The notes below the pieces were generated by a model that did no database searches, had not been told where the DNA came from, and worked only from the letters and a program-made list of their open reading frames with translations. Below are positions 8,220 through 16,286 of a stretch of 64,000 nucleotides of DNA, piece after piece. This stretch comes from Corynebacterium sp. HMSC074A01 (GTDB taxonomy: Bacteria > Actinomycetota > Actinomycetes > Mycobacteriales > Mycobacteriaceae), in the NCBI RefSeq assembly GCF_001831515.1, contig NZ_KV825608.1, positions 15,309 through 79,308 of the forward strand, given 5' to 3'. Both the position numbers and the translations under genes were made by a program. Every line of letters begins with the position of its first letter. Within the stretch, counting starts at the first letter, position 1.

Positions 8220-9095
8220 CTACTTCTCTGCGGCGGGTATCCCCGCGAACAGGTCATCCTCGGGCAACGTCGTCTCAACGCGGCTGCGCGCGAGCTCAAA
8301 CTCCTCAGTCGGCCAAACTTCCTGCTGGTCTTCGACCGGGCTGGCCAGAAACGCGCCGGCCGGGTCGATCTGCGTGGCGTGTGCCCTTAGGGCCTCGGCT
8401 CGGTTGGAAAAGTACTCGCTGCACTCCACCCTGGTGGTCACTCGGCTCATCACGTCCGCCTTGTTCTGCTCCCAGCGGGCAATCATCAGCTCGTAGGGGC
8501 TGGGCTTGCCCTGGGCAAAGAGCCGCTCCTGCAAAAGCTTCATGCGCTGCAGGATGAAACCGTGGCTGTAGTACATCTTCAGCGGCGTCCACGGCTCGCC
8601 TGCCTCGGGCGCAAACTGCGGGTCGCCGGACTTCTCCCAGGCCAGCATGGAAATGGCGTGCACCATGAGGTGGTCCGGGTGCGGGTAGCCGCCATTTTCG
8701 TCGTAGGTGATGATCACGTGCGGGCGGAACTCGCGTATCGACGCCACGAGCTTCTTAGTCACCACCACCGTGTCCTGCACCGCAAAGGAGCCTTCCGGCA
8801 GCGGCGGCCGCGGGTCGCCCTCTGGCAGCCCGGAGTCCTGGTAGCCGAGCCATTCGTGCTCGACGCCGAGCGCAGACACCGCGCGCGCCATTTCTTCCTC
8901 GCGCACCGCGATGATGTTTTCCAGCACCCCGGGGCGGTCCATCGCCGGGTTGAGAATGTCGCCGCGCCGGCCGTCGGTACAGGTCACTACCTTCACGCGG
9001 TGCCCTTCGGCGGCGTAGCGCGCCATCGTTGCCGCACCCTTGGACGACTCGTCGTCGGGGTGGGCGTGGATTGCCATTAACCGCAAGCCAGTCAC
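8220..9095 (-). CDS. mca: Mycothiol S-conjugate amidase
   Basis: Zinc amidase that cleaves mycothiol adducts of electrophiles into a mercapturic acid for export and GlcN-inositol for reuse. 291 aa of the PIG-L/LmbE family. The motif AHPDDESSKG gives His12 and Asp15 as zinc ligands with His142 (in HPDH); Lys19 is the residue that distinguishes Mca from the deacetylase MshB, which has Ser there. Start GTG 9095 has TTGGAG about 8 nt upstream. Confirms a mycothiol-based thiol system. First gene of a probable operon with the small membrane gene. Confidence 0.95.
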   Translation of the reverse strand: MTGLRLMAIHAHPDDESSKGAATMARYAAEGHRVKVVTCTDGRRGDILNPAMDRPGVLENIIAVREEEMARAVSALGVEHEWLGYQDSGLPEGDPRPPLPEGSFAVQDTVVVTKKLVASIREFRPHVIITYDENGGYPHPDHLMVHAISMLAWEKSGDPQFAPEAGEPWTPLKMYYSHGFILQRMKLLQERLFAQGKPSPYELMIARWEQNKADVMSRVTTRVECSEYFSNRAEALRAHATQIDPAGAFLASPVEDQQEVWPTEEFELARSRVETTLPEDDLFAGIPAAEK

Positions 9096-9204
9096 TGAGA
9101 AACTCCAACTTTTGTAGGGGGTAGTGCGTTAGCTTCGGCCCATCTTAGTACGATCAGGGTCAAAGTCATCTTTCACTCCCGCAGCAGTTTGTGAGGTCAC
9201 CGTA

Positions 9205-9675
9205 GTGTCTAGCTCGAGGTCGCACTCCTCTTCCACTTCCACCCGCCAGCGTTATGGTGCAGACGCGGAGAAGAGCTCGAACCTCCCCGGGCGCATCGTG
9301 GCTATTGCCGCTGTGTTGCTCGTCGGGTTCATGATCTTCGCCGTCGCCCGCGTGGTGAGCGACCGCTCCGCGCAGCCGATCAGCGCGGATTTCATCTCCC
9401 AGGAGCGCGTCGACGATAGCACCTCCCGCCTGTGGATCGACGTGACCCGCGACGACCCGGAGGTTCCCGCCTATTGCATCGTGATCGCGGTGGACTACAA
9501 CCACGCTGAGATCGGGCGTCGTGAAGTGGTGCTCCCCGCAGGGGGCGAGACGATGCAGCGCATCCCGGTAGACATGCCGGTCAGCGGGGACCTCGCCTCG
9601 GGCCGCGTCTACGGCTGTTCTGAGCAGATCCCGCCCTACATGGATGCGCAGAGTGCCTTCTACGCTGCCAGGTAG
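9205..9675 (+). CDS. DUF4307 membrane protein
   Basis: A 156-aa protein with a polar Ser-rich N-terminus (residues 1-28), a transmembrane helix (about residues 29-50) and an extracytoplasmic beta-type domain containing VPAYCIVIAVDYNHAEIGRRE and a second cysteine near VYGCSEQI, which could pair with the first. Start is GTG 9205 with GAGG 8 nt upstream. The equivalent gene (Rv1081c) lies between mca and greA in mycobacteria too. Function unknown. Confidence 0.85.
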   Translation: MSSSRSHSSSTSTRQRYGADAEKSSNLPGRIVAIAAVLLVGFMIFAVARVVSDRSAQPISADFISQERVDDSTSRLWIDVTRDDPEVPAYCIVIAVDYNHAEIGRREVVLPAGGETMQRIPVDMPVSGDLASGRVYGCSEQIPPYMDAQSAFYAAR

Positions 9676-9705
9676 CACCTCGCCAGTGTGATAAAATCCC
9701 GGCTG

Positions 9706-9711
9706 TATATT
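9706..9711 (+). promoter_or_regulatory. Candidate greA -10 box
   Basis: TATATT, about 90 nt before the greA start; TAAAAT at 9692-9697 is an alternative. Either gives a leader that contains the hairpin at 9745-9768. Confidence 0.4.
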
Positions 9712-9744
9712 TGTACGAGCAAGAAGAGTGTTCCGTCGGACTGG

Positions 9745-9768
9745 GCCCGACCTGTATACCAGGCGGGC
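9745..9768 (+). other. Hairpin in the greA 5' leader
   Basis: GCCCG-A-CCTG, loop TATAC, CAGG-CGGGC: a 9-bp stem with one bulged A, about 30 nt before the greA start codon. A G/C-rich stem at this place could slow RNA polymerase or mask translation. Only seen by eye. Confidence 0.4.
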
Positions 9769-9799
9769 TCGTTTGACGTATGAGGGAAGGGTAAACCGC

Positions 9800-10318
9800 A
9801 TGGCTGATACGCAGAAGCAGTACATCACCCCGGAGATGAAGGCCAAGCTCGAGGCAGAGCTGCAGGCGCTGATTGATAACCGCCCGGTCGTCGCAGCCGA
9901 GATTAACGAGCGCCGCGAGGAAGGCGACCTGAAGGAGAACGCGGGCTACGACGCAGCGCGTGAGCAGCAGGACCAGGAAGAGGCCCGCATCAAGCAGATC
10001 TCTGAGCTGCTGGCCAACTCCACCACCGAGCGCACCGGTGTGGTCGAGGGCGTCGCGCACGTGGGTTCTGTCGTGCACGTCTACTACGACGGTGACGAGA
10101 ACGATAAGGAGACCTTCCTGATCGGGACCCGCGCGGCCTCCACCGGCAACAAGGACCTGGAGACCTACTCGGAGAACTCCCCGCTGGGCGCTGCCGTGGT
10201 TGGTGCCTCCGAGGGCGAAACCCGCACCTACACTGCCCCGAACGGCCGCGAGATTTCGGTGACGATTCTTAGCGCGGAGCCGTATGATTCTGTTAAGGCG
10301 TCCACGCCGCGCGCTTAA
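9800..10318 (+). CDS. greA: Transcription elongation factor GreA
   Basis: A 172-aa secondary-channel factor that rescues backtracked RNA polymerase by stimulating transcript cleavage. The coiled-coil N-terminal half has the acidic tip (REEGDLKENAGYDAAREQQ) that carries the catalytic acidic residues, and the C-terminal FKBP-like half includes SPLGAAVVGASEGE. ATG 9800 follows GGGAAGGG. An in-frame extension upstream reaches 9728 but crosses the leader hairpin. Next to DUF4307 and mca as in mycobacteria. Confidence 0.97.
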   Translation: MADTQKQYITPEMKAKLEAELQALIDNRPVVAAEINERREEGDLKENAGYDAAREQQDQEEARIKQISELLANSTTERTGVVEGVAHVGSVVHVYYDGDENDKETFLIGTRAASTGNKDLETYSENSPLGAAVVGASEGETRTYTAPNGREISVTILSAEPYDSVKASTPRA

Positions 10319-10361
10319 CCCGCTAGATTTTAAAGTTCAACCTTAAAGAAGGACTGATCCT

Positions 10362-10826
10362 GTGATTTCCGTTTCCCGCACCGCTGCGGCCGGCCTCGTC
10401 GCCGTGGCAGCTGTCTCCCTCGCCGCATGCCACCCGCCGCACCAGGTCGATTCTGAGCAGAAGGTCGACACCGCTACCAGCCAGAAGGCTGAGTCGCTGG
10501 CATCCTACGGCGCTACCACCTCCGCCTCCAGCGCCACGGCCACCTCCGCGGCTGTGGCGGATGAGACGCCGACGATTGCCAACTGCGGCGCTGTCGAGCT
10601 CGAGCGCCCGACCGAGTTGACGCTGGATTGCCAGGGCCAGGACGATGTCCTGCGCAACATCACCTGGGATTCCTGGGAGGCAGACATGGCCACCGGCACC
10701 GGTACCCGCAATGCGCAGCAGCCGGAGGTTGCCATCTCGCTGAGCAACCCGCAGGTGGTCAACGGCGTGCTGGCCTACACCGACATCACGGTGGACGGCA
10801 CCGCGATCTACCCCGAGGGCAACTAG
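10362..10826 (+). CDS. Small secreted lipoprotein
   Basis: A 154-aa lipoprotein: signal peptide with lipobox LAAC (Cys23), a Ser/Thr/Ala-rich linker (residues ~30-65), then a small domain with two cysteines (IANCGAVELERP and LTLDCQGQ) likely to pair, and ending VDGTAIYPEGN. Start GTG 10362. Followed directly by a strong terminator. No recognised domain; outside face of the plasma membrane. Confidence 0.75.
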   Translation: MISVSRTAAAGLVAVAAVSLAACHPPHQVDSEQKVDTATSQKAESLASYGATTSASSATATSAAVADETPTIANCGAVELERPTELTLDCQGQDDVLRNITWDSWEADMATGTGTRNAQQPEVAISLSNPQVVNGVLAYTDITVDGTAIYPEGN

Positions 10827-10836
10827 CCCACAGCGT

Positions 10837-10875
10837 AAAAGCCCGGCCCCGCAAAGATTGCGGGGCCGGGCTTTT
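10837..10875. terminator. Bidirectional terminator
   Basis: AAAAGCCCGGCCCCGC (10837-10852) and GCGGGGCCGGGCTTTT (10860-10875), a perfect 16-bp stem with A and T runs on either side, placed between the convergent lipoprotein and Bax-inhibitor genes. Confidence 0.95.
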
Positions 10876-10886
10876 GTTGTGCGCGC

Positions 10887-11663
10887 CTAGCGGTTTTGGA
10901 AGATGTAGAGCAGGCGCAGGATCTCGGTGTAGAGCCACACGAGGGTCACGGCGAGGCCGAGTGCCACGCCCCACGCAGCCTTCTCGGGCGCGCCGGTGCG
11001 CACCAACTTGTCAGCCACGTCGAAGTCCTGCAGGAAGGACAGGGCGGCCAGCACGACGCAGACCAAGCCGAAGATGATGGCGAGCGTGCCACCGCCGCGC
11101 AGCGGGTTGATCCCGGTGAAGATAGCGAGCAGGAAGTTGCCCAGCGCCATGATGGCCACGCCGAAGATCAGGCCAGTGATGATGCGGTTGAAGCGCGGCG
11201 TCACACGGATGGCACCCGTGCGGTAAACCACGAGCATGCCGATAAAGACGCCGATGGTGCCGACGATCGCCTGGAAGACGATCATCATGCCGTTCGAGTC
11301 ACCGACCTGCATGCCCGCGAACAGGAAGGAGAAACCGCCGACGAACAGGCCCTCGAAGACGGCGTAGAGCAGCGTGAGAGTCTTCGAGCCGAAGTTCTTC
11401 GAGAACGCGTGCACGAGCACGGTAATGAAGGCGGCGATGGCACCGCCGAAGGTCAGCATCATGCCGAGGCCAGGATTCGACAGGCTCAACATGAAATTCG
11501 CGACCGCGAAGACGACGATGACGGCAAGGGTGATGCCCGTCTTGCTCACCACATCATCGATGGTCATCGGGCGGTCGGCAGCCCGCGAATCGGGGGCACC
11601 AGGCGCGTAGCCCAGCGGCTCTGGCTGCGGCAGGTTCTTCAGTACTGGGTTGTTACTTCGCAC
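10887..11663 (-). CDS. Bax inhibitor-1/YccA family membrane protein
   Basis: A 258-aa protein with a polar N-terminus (~45 residues) and about seven transmembrane helices (for example TGITLAVIVVFAVANFML, LLYAVFEGLFVGGFSFLF and the C-terminal LVWLYTEILRLLYIFQNR). Bacterial relatives of this family act as pH-sensitive calcium leak channels or membrane-stress factors. Start GTG 11663, AAAGGA 10 nt upstream. Single gene, shares the terminator at 10837-10875. Confidence 0.93.
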   Translation of the reverse strand: MRSNNPVLKNLPQPEPLGYAPGAPDSRAADRPMTIDDVVSKTGITLAVIVVFAVANFMLSLSNPGLGMMLTFGGAIAAFITVLVHAFSKNFGSKTLTLLYAVFEGLFVGGFSFLFAGMQVGDSNGMMIVFQAIVGTIGVFIGMLVVYRTGAIRVTPRFNRIITGLIFGVAIMALGNFLLAIFTGINPLRGGGTLAIIFGLVCVVLAALSFLQDFDVADKLVRTGAPEKAAWGVALGLAVTLVWLYTEILRLLYIFQNR

Positions 11664-11774
11664 TGAGTTCAGTCCTTTCCTTTTGGGAAGATTTTCACGC
11701 GTTGCTTTATGCGCAAGTTCACTGTGTATAACGCGTCACGCTTACAGATAGTTCCCGTTTGCGCCCGAGGTGCT

Positions 11775-11780
11775 TATGGT
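11775..11780 (+). promoter_or_regulatory. -10 box, leaderless SUFU gene
   Basis: TATGGT, 6 nt before ATG 11787. Confidence 0.5.
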
Positions 11781-11786
11781 TGAGCT

Positions 11787-12785
11787 ATGCAGCTGCCCAG
11801 TTGGGGCGCGCCAGAGCTGTTTGCCCGCGCCCATCCTCAAAGGTTTCGCCCCGCGTTGGTGGGCGATTGTTTGCGCGAACGCCTCATTTCGTGCACCGGC
11901 GACCCGGATCCTTTTGCCACGTCTTACCGCGGCGTGGACATCTTCGCCTTCCGGGTCGATGCGCCACTGCCCCATTGGCTGTATTCCACCTTTGGGCTCG
12001 CGCCGGTGCGTTCCTCGCAGCCTCTGGCCGGTACTCACACGGAGCTGACGTTCCGAGTGCCGGTCGGCACTGACCCGCTGCCCCCGGAGTGGCCCGCCGT
12101 GTTACTTGCGCACTTGGTGCGCCACATCCGAAACCGCGGGTTAAGCATCGAACCGGGCCACTACATGGACTTGCGCCACCCAGTGCGCCCCGACGCCCGC
12201 CTGACCGGGCTGAGCTTCGTCACCGACCCGATCCTCGGGCTGGTTGACGGTCCTCTGGCGCTCGCCCAGTTCACCTACGCGGTCGGGCTCACCACAGCTG
12301 ACCTTGAGGCGGCGCTCGCGTGGGATCCGCTGAAGCTCACGGGCGTGCTTGGCGACGTCTTCCCGCTCGGACTCAGCGACCCCGACCGCGCGGATCTCGC
12401 CGCAGATCCCCAGGCTGCGGCCCGGATCGCAGCAGCAACCGCAGCCGAGGGCTCGAGCATTGGCGCGGCGAGCGTACGCCTGCTCGACGCGGAGCCGGGT
12501 GGGCGCGTCGACGTCGACATCGCCGGCGCGCGGGCAATCCTGCGCGCAATGCGCCACCGGCTCCCCTTCGACCGCAGCTTCGCGCTGGTCGAGGACACCG
12601 GCAACGCATGGCTGCTGTTCGAGCCCGACACAACTGCGGAACTACTGCCACAGGACCAGGGGCTGCTTATTCACACTCCAGCGAACCTGCGCAACGAAAT
12701 CCTGGCCACCCTGGACGCGAAGCCGGGCAAGTACAGCTTCGTCAGCGCACCCCTGACGCTGCACGTGGTGGACACCAGCACTTAA
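11787..12785 (+). CDS. Suppressor-of-fused (SUFU) domain protein
   Basis: A 332-aa cytoplasmic protein. Residues ~40-170 resemble the SUFU fold (GVDIFAFRVDAPLPHWLYST, followed by THTELTFRVP, WPAVLLAHLVRHIRNRG and the LTGLSFVTDPILGLVDGP segment). Residues ~180-330 are a second region with no clear match. Bacterial SUFU proteins are of unknown function and are sometimes linked to toxin immunity; no toxin gene lies next to this one. ATG 11787 with a TATGGT box 6 nt upstream suggests a leaderless mRNA. Confidence 0.7.
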   Translation: MQLPSWGAPELFARAHPQRFRPALVGDCLRERLISCTGDPDPFATSYRGVDIFAFRVDAPLPHWLYSTFGLAPVRSSQPLAGTHTELTFRVPVGTDPLPPEWPAVLLAHLVRHIRNRGLSIEPGHYMDLRHPVRPDARLTGLSFVTDPILGLVDGPLALAQFTYAVGLTTADLEAALAWDPLKLTGVLGDVFPLGLSDPDRADLAADPQAAARIAAATAAEGSSIGAASVRLLDAEPGGRVDVDIAGARAILRAMRHRLPFDRSFALVEDTGNAWLLFEPDTTAELLPQDQGLLIHTPANLRNEILATLDAKPGKYSFVSAPLTLHVVDTST

Positions 12786-12798
12786 GGCCCGGAAGTTT

Positions 12799-12804
12799 TA
12801 CAGT
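12799..12804 (+). promoter_or_regulatory. Candidate -10 box of SDR-crtI
   Basis: TACAGT about 38 nt before the SDR start codon, leaving a short leader that contains GAAAGGA. Confidence 0.35.
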
Positions 12805-12842
12805 GGGGAAAGCAAGGTACACGCAGAAGGAAAGGACTCCCC

Positions 12843-13601
12843 ATGGGTATCTTTGACAATCGCGTCGCGCTGGTCACCGGCGCGGGTTCCGGTATCGGCA
12901 AGGCAATCGCCCAGGACTTGGCCGCCCACGGTGCCAAGGTTGTGGCTAGCGACATCAATCTGGAGGCCGTGGAGGCAGTCGTCGCTGAAATCGAAAACCA
13001 CGGCGGCACCGCCAAGGCCTTCACCCAGGATGCCTCGAGCAAGGAGGACAACGCTGCGGCGGTCGCCTTCGCGGTGGAGCATTTTGGTGCGCTGCACCTG
13101 GCGGTCAACAACGCGGGTATCGGCGACCAGGTGCCGCTCGCGGAGAAGAAGCTCGAGGACTGGGACCGCCTGATCAACCTCAACCTCAACGGCGTGGCCT
13201 ACGGTTGCCACTATCAGCTCATTCAGATGCTCGCCCAAGACGACGAGGTCCCGTGCGCGATCGTGAACATGTCGTCGATCCACGGCTCGGTGGCCCGCCG
13301 GGGCGGAATCGCCGCCTACGCCGCGGCCAAGCACGGGGTAATCGGGCTGACCAAGTCCATCGCCGCTGACTACGCGGACAAGGGCATCCGTTGCACGAGC
13401 GTCGGGCCGGGCTACATTGATACCCCGCTGCTGGAGCGCCTGGGAGAAGAGAAGCGCCAGGAGCTTCGGCACCGCCACCCGCAGGATCGCCTGGGCAAGC
13501 CAGAAGAGGTCGCCGCGCTGGTGCGCTTTCTGCTCAGCGATGAGGCGTCCTTCATCAACGGCTCCTACCACCTCGTCGACGGCGGCTACACCTCCATCTA
13601 G
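12843..13601 (+). CDS. Short-chain dehydrogenase/reductase
   Basis: A 252-aa classical SDR. The nucleotide-binding TGAGSGIG is at residues 12-19, NNAG at 89-92, the catalytic Ser at 144/145 (NMSS), Tyr159 and Lys163 (YAAAK). Asp37 at the end of strand 2 favours NAD(H) over NADP(H). SD GAAAGGA precedes ATG 12843. Followed after 11 bp by crtI, so the pair is probably one operon and the SDR may act on an isoprenoid or fatty substrate, but this is inference. Substrate unknown. Confidence 0.9.
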   Translation: MGIFDNRVALVTGAGSGIGKAIAQDLAAHGAKVVASDINLEAVEAVVAEIENHGGTAKAFTQDASSKEDNAAAVAFAVEHFGALHLAVNNAGIGDQVPLAEKKLEDWDRLINLNLNGVAYGCHYQLIQMLAQDDEVPCAIVNMSSIHGSVARRGGIAAYAAAKHGVIGLTKSIAADYADKGIRCTSVGPGYIDTPLLERLGEEKRQELRHRHPQDRLGKPEEVAALVRFLLSDEASFINGSYHLVDGGYTSI

Positions 13602-13612
13602 AAAGCATTCCT

Positions 13613-15169
13613 GTGTCCACTACTTCACCTCAACGCGCTGCTGTCATCGGTGCCGGCTTCGCGGGCCTTGCAACAGCGGCGCTGCTCGCTCGCGAGGGCT
13701 ACGACGTCACCGTCATCGAAAAGCTTGAGACCGTGGGCGGGCGCGCCGGCGAGGAAACCTACGAGGGGTTCCGCTTTGACATGGGTCCCTCGTGGTACCT
13801 CATGCCGGACGCCTTCGACCACTTCTTCGCGCTCTTTGGCTACCGCACCGAAGAGCTTTTGGACCTGGTGCCGCTCGACCCGGCCTACCGCCTGTTCCCG
13901 GAAGGCCAGAACCCGATCGATGTGCCGAAAGACCCGGCGCAAACCGTCCATCTTTTCGAGTCGATCGAGCCAGGGTCTGGGAATGAGCTCACCGAGTACC
14001 TGGATTCTGCGCAGCGGACCTATGACCTCGCGTTGCGGCACTTCCTCTACACCACCTTTTCTTCCCCTAAGGCGTTTCTCACCCCCGAGGTGCGCGCGGG
14101 CTACGCGGATCTGGCCAAGTTCCTCACCACCCCGCTCGACCGTTTCGTCGCCCGCCGCTTCCGCGACACGCGCCTGCGCCAGATGCTCACCTACCCCGCG
14201 GTCTTTTTGTCCTCGCACCCGTCGAAGACTCCTGCCCTGTACCACCTGATGAGCCACACGGATCTCACCCAGGGCGTGCGCTACCCACTCGGCGGTTTTG
14301 CCGCGGTGGTGGACGCCGTCTACCGAGTAGCCCGCGAGCAGGGCGTGCGTTTCCGCCTCGGCACCGAGGTCAGCGCGATCACCTACTCAGGTTCGCGCGC
14401 CACCGGTGTGCGGGTGGGTGCAGAGCAATTGCTTTTCGACGTCGTCGTGTCCGCCGCAGACCTCCACCACACAGAGACTCGCCTCTTACCCCCGAAGAAG
14501 CGCCCCTACGACGAGCCATACTTCAGCACACGCAACCCTGGGGTCAGCGCAGTGCTGGTGCTGTGTGGGGTGCGCGGGAAGCTGCCCCAGCTGGACCACC
14601 ACAATCTGTTGTTCAGCCGCGACTGGGACACGGACTTCGACGCGGTGTTCGCAGGCCCGGTCGCCGAACGCCCGTTGGGTGCTTCGCAATCGATCTACGT
14701 CTCGAAGCCGTCTGCCACCGACCCGGGCACGGCCCCGGACGGCGATGAGAACCTGTTCGTACTGGTGCCTGCCCCCGCCTCGGCGGCGCTGGGAACGGGC
14801 GATGCGTACGGCGAGGGGGCGTCGATAAGCGTGCAGCGCATTGCAGAGGCCGCGCTGGACCAGATCGCTAAGTGGTGCGACATCCCGGACCTACGCGAGC
14901 GCATCGTGGTGCAGAAAACTGTGGGCCCGGCTGACTTTGCGGCGCGCTACCACGCGTGGTCCGGCGGGGCGATCGGACCAGCACACACGCTGCGCCAATC
15001 GGCGTTCCTGCGCGGGCGCAACGCCTCGCGCAAACTGGAAAACCTTTACTACGCCGGCGCAACGACTGTGCCCGGAGTTGGCGTGCCAATGTGCCTGATC
15101 AGCGCGGAAAATGTGTTGAAGCGACTGCGCGGCGATACAAGTTCCGGCCCACTGCGAACCGATTTTTAA
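13613..15169 (+). CDS. crtI: Phytoene desaturase-type carotenoid oxidoreductase
   Basis: A 518-aa FAD enzyme of the CrtI family. The N-terminal dinucleotide fold VIGAGFAGLATAALL (about residues 11-25) is followed by EKLETVGGRAGEET and DMGPSWYLMPD; the C-terminal FAD signature GATTVPGVGVPMCLISAENV is present. CrtI enzymes insert double bases of conjugation into phytoene; relatives desaturate, saturate or oxidise carotenoid ends. No crtB or crtE lies beside it, so it may be a second-copy enzyme outside the main carotenoid cluster. Start GTG 13613. Confidence 0.85.
   Translation: MSTTSPQRAAVIGAGFAGLATAALLAREGYDVTVIEKLETVGGRAGEETYEGFRFDMGPSWYLMPDAFDHFFALFGYRTEELLDLVPLDPAYRLFPEGQNPIDVPKDPAQTVHLFESIEPGSGNELTEYLDSAQRTYDLALRHFLYTTFSSPKAFLTPEVRAGYADLAKFLTTPLDRFVARRFRDTRLRQMLTYPAVFLSSHPSKTPALYHLMSHTDLTQGVRYPLGGFAAVVDAVYRVAREQGVRFRLGTEVSAITYSGSRATGVRVGAEQLLFDVVVSAADLHHTETRLLPPKKRPYDEPYFSTRNPGVSAVLVLCGVRGKLPQLDHHNLLFSRDWDTDFDAVFAGPVAERPLGASQSIYVSKPSATDPGTAPDGDENLFVLVPAPASAALGTGDAYGEGASISVQRIAEAALDQIAKWCDIPDLRERIVVQKTVGPADFAARYHAWSGGAIGPAHTLRQSAFLRGRNASRKLENLYYAGATTVPGVGVPMCLISAENVLKRLRGDTSSGPLRTDF
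14821..14830 (+). repeat. GTCGATAAGC repeat, copy 4
   Basis: Inside crtI, read as Ser-Ile(ATA)-Ser; ATA is a very rare codon in DNA this G/C-rich. Confidence 0.7.
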
Positions 15170-15170
15170 G

Positions 15171-15176
15171 TATGGT
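15171..15176 (+). promoter_or_regulatory. -10 box, leaderless lipoprotein gene
   Basis: TATGGT directly after the crtI stop, 7 nt before ATG 15184. Confidence 0.55.
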
Positions 15177-15183
15177 CGGGCGC

Positions 15184-16002
15184 ATGAAACGACACACTGC
15201 AATTGCCGCATCAATCGTGACCACCATCGGCCTGACCCTGGCCGGCTGCGCCGAGGACGACGCCACCGTCGCAGAAACCTCTGAAACTGCAGAATCCGCA
15301 GAGTCCGCAGACACTGCTGAGTCGGCGGAAACCTCCGCAGCTGAGGAGCGCGACGCCGGCGAGGCCCCCACCGAGCACAGTGAGAAGGCCCAGGAGCTCA
15401 TCGCCGCGTTCAAGGAGCACTACCCGGACGCTGAAGAGACGGATCTCAACGAGCTGTACGCGCAGATGGAACAGGCCAATGAAGACGTGCCCGACGATTC
15501 TGACGTGAAGGTGGACCCGCCGGAGTGCGACTTCTCCGATGAGACTGATGAGCTGGACACGCTGGCTACTGAGCGTTCCTTCGGCACTCTTGTTTCCACA
15601 ACCGTGGGCGGTTCGGAGCCCACCGAGGATGACATGGGGATTCCCCCGATGGATGCTACCTCTATCGACCTAGTCGTCCACGACTTCGCCAACGAGAAGG
15701 ACGCCAAGACCTACCTCAAGGGCAGCGACCTGTACGGCGGCAAGTGCTCCGAGATCACCGTCACCAACGGCGAGGGCGAGGGCGCGTTTGAGGCCCACCA
15801 GACCTTCGAGAAGACCGACCTGTCCCTCGACGGCGCGGACGATTCCTTCTCCAACAACGTGACCATGGATGGCGCGCTCAGCCAGAGCGGCGGCATGCTC
15901 TTTGCTCGCTTCGGCAGCACCGTGGTGACCATTTCCACTTCTGGCCAGGACCCGGAAGAGGCCCGCCAGGCACTCGAGGACACCGTTGCGGCCCTGAATT
16001 AA
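15184..16002 (+). CDS. Secreted lipoprotein, acidic linker
   Basis: A 272-aa lipoprotein: signal peptide with lipobox LAGC (Cys22), then ~40 residues of Glu/Ser/Ala/Thr repeats (ETAESAESADTAESAE), a helical part (KAQELIAAFKEHYPDAEE) and a C-terminal domain resembling sensor-like lipoproteins (VVHDFANEKDAKTYLKGSD ... VVTISTSGQDPEEARQAL). Two cysteines (PECDF, GGKCSE) may pair. The frame is open upstream, but a TATGGT box 7 nt before ATG 15184 and the signal peptide fix the start. Function unknown. Confidence 0.8.
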   Translation: MKRHTAIAASIVTTIGLTLAGCAEDDATVAETSETAESAESADTAESAETSAAEERDAGEAPTEHSEKAQELIAAFKEHYPDAEETDLNELYAQMEQANEDVPDDSDVKVDPPECDFSDETDELDTLATERSFGTLVSTTVGGSEPTEDDMGIPPMDATSIDLVVHDFANEKDAKTYLKGSDLYGGKCSEITVTNGEGEGAFEAHQTFEKTDLSLDGADDSFSNNVTMDGALSQSGGMLFARFGSTVVTISTSGQDPEEARQALEDTVAALN

Positions 16003-16022
16003 GGGAAAACGGGCAGATTTGG

Positions 16023-16096
16023 TGCCCCCAGTGGGACTCGAACCCACACTGAATCGATTTTAAGTCGACTGCCTCTGCCGATTGGGCTATGGGGGC
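16023..16096 (-). tRNA. tRNA-Leu (anticodon UAA), short variable loop
   Basis: A 74-nt cloverleaf on the minus strand: acceptor GCCCCCA/TGGGGGC with discriminator A, D arm with GCC/GGC, anticodon stem GTCGA/TCGAT with loop CTTAAAA (anticodon TAA), a variable region of only 5 nt (TCAGT), and T arm GTGGG-TTCGAGT-CCCAC. CCA is not encoded. UAA reads the Leu codon UUA, yet the long variable arm usual for tRNA-Leu is missing (see findings). TACGAT at 16108-16113 (minus strand) may be its -10 box. Confidence 0.9.
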
Positions 16097-16286
16097 AACA
16101 GCCAAATATCGTACCTGCCCGCACCGCTTCATCCCGAATCGGCACCGTGTAGCCCTCTGGGTAAGGTAGTAACGCGCCCAACGGAAGAACAAGCGAATGA
16201 ATGTTCGACTAAAGTGCTTCCGATGTTTGCCCCGGCATTACACTCATGCCTTAAAACAAATGGGTTAATACAAGGTAGGTTGCACG
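16097..16286. other. Intergenic region between tRNA-Leu and the RM genes
   Basis: 190 bp, clearly richer in A/T than the flanking genes in its right half. It holds the tRNA promoter on the minus strand and probably the methyltransferase promoter on the plus strand (TAAAGT at 16210-16215 is one candidate). AGGTAGG before ATG 16287 is the likely ribosome site. No control-protein gene or direct repeat was seen. Confidence 0.5.
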
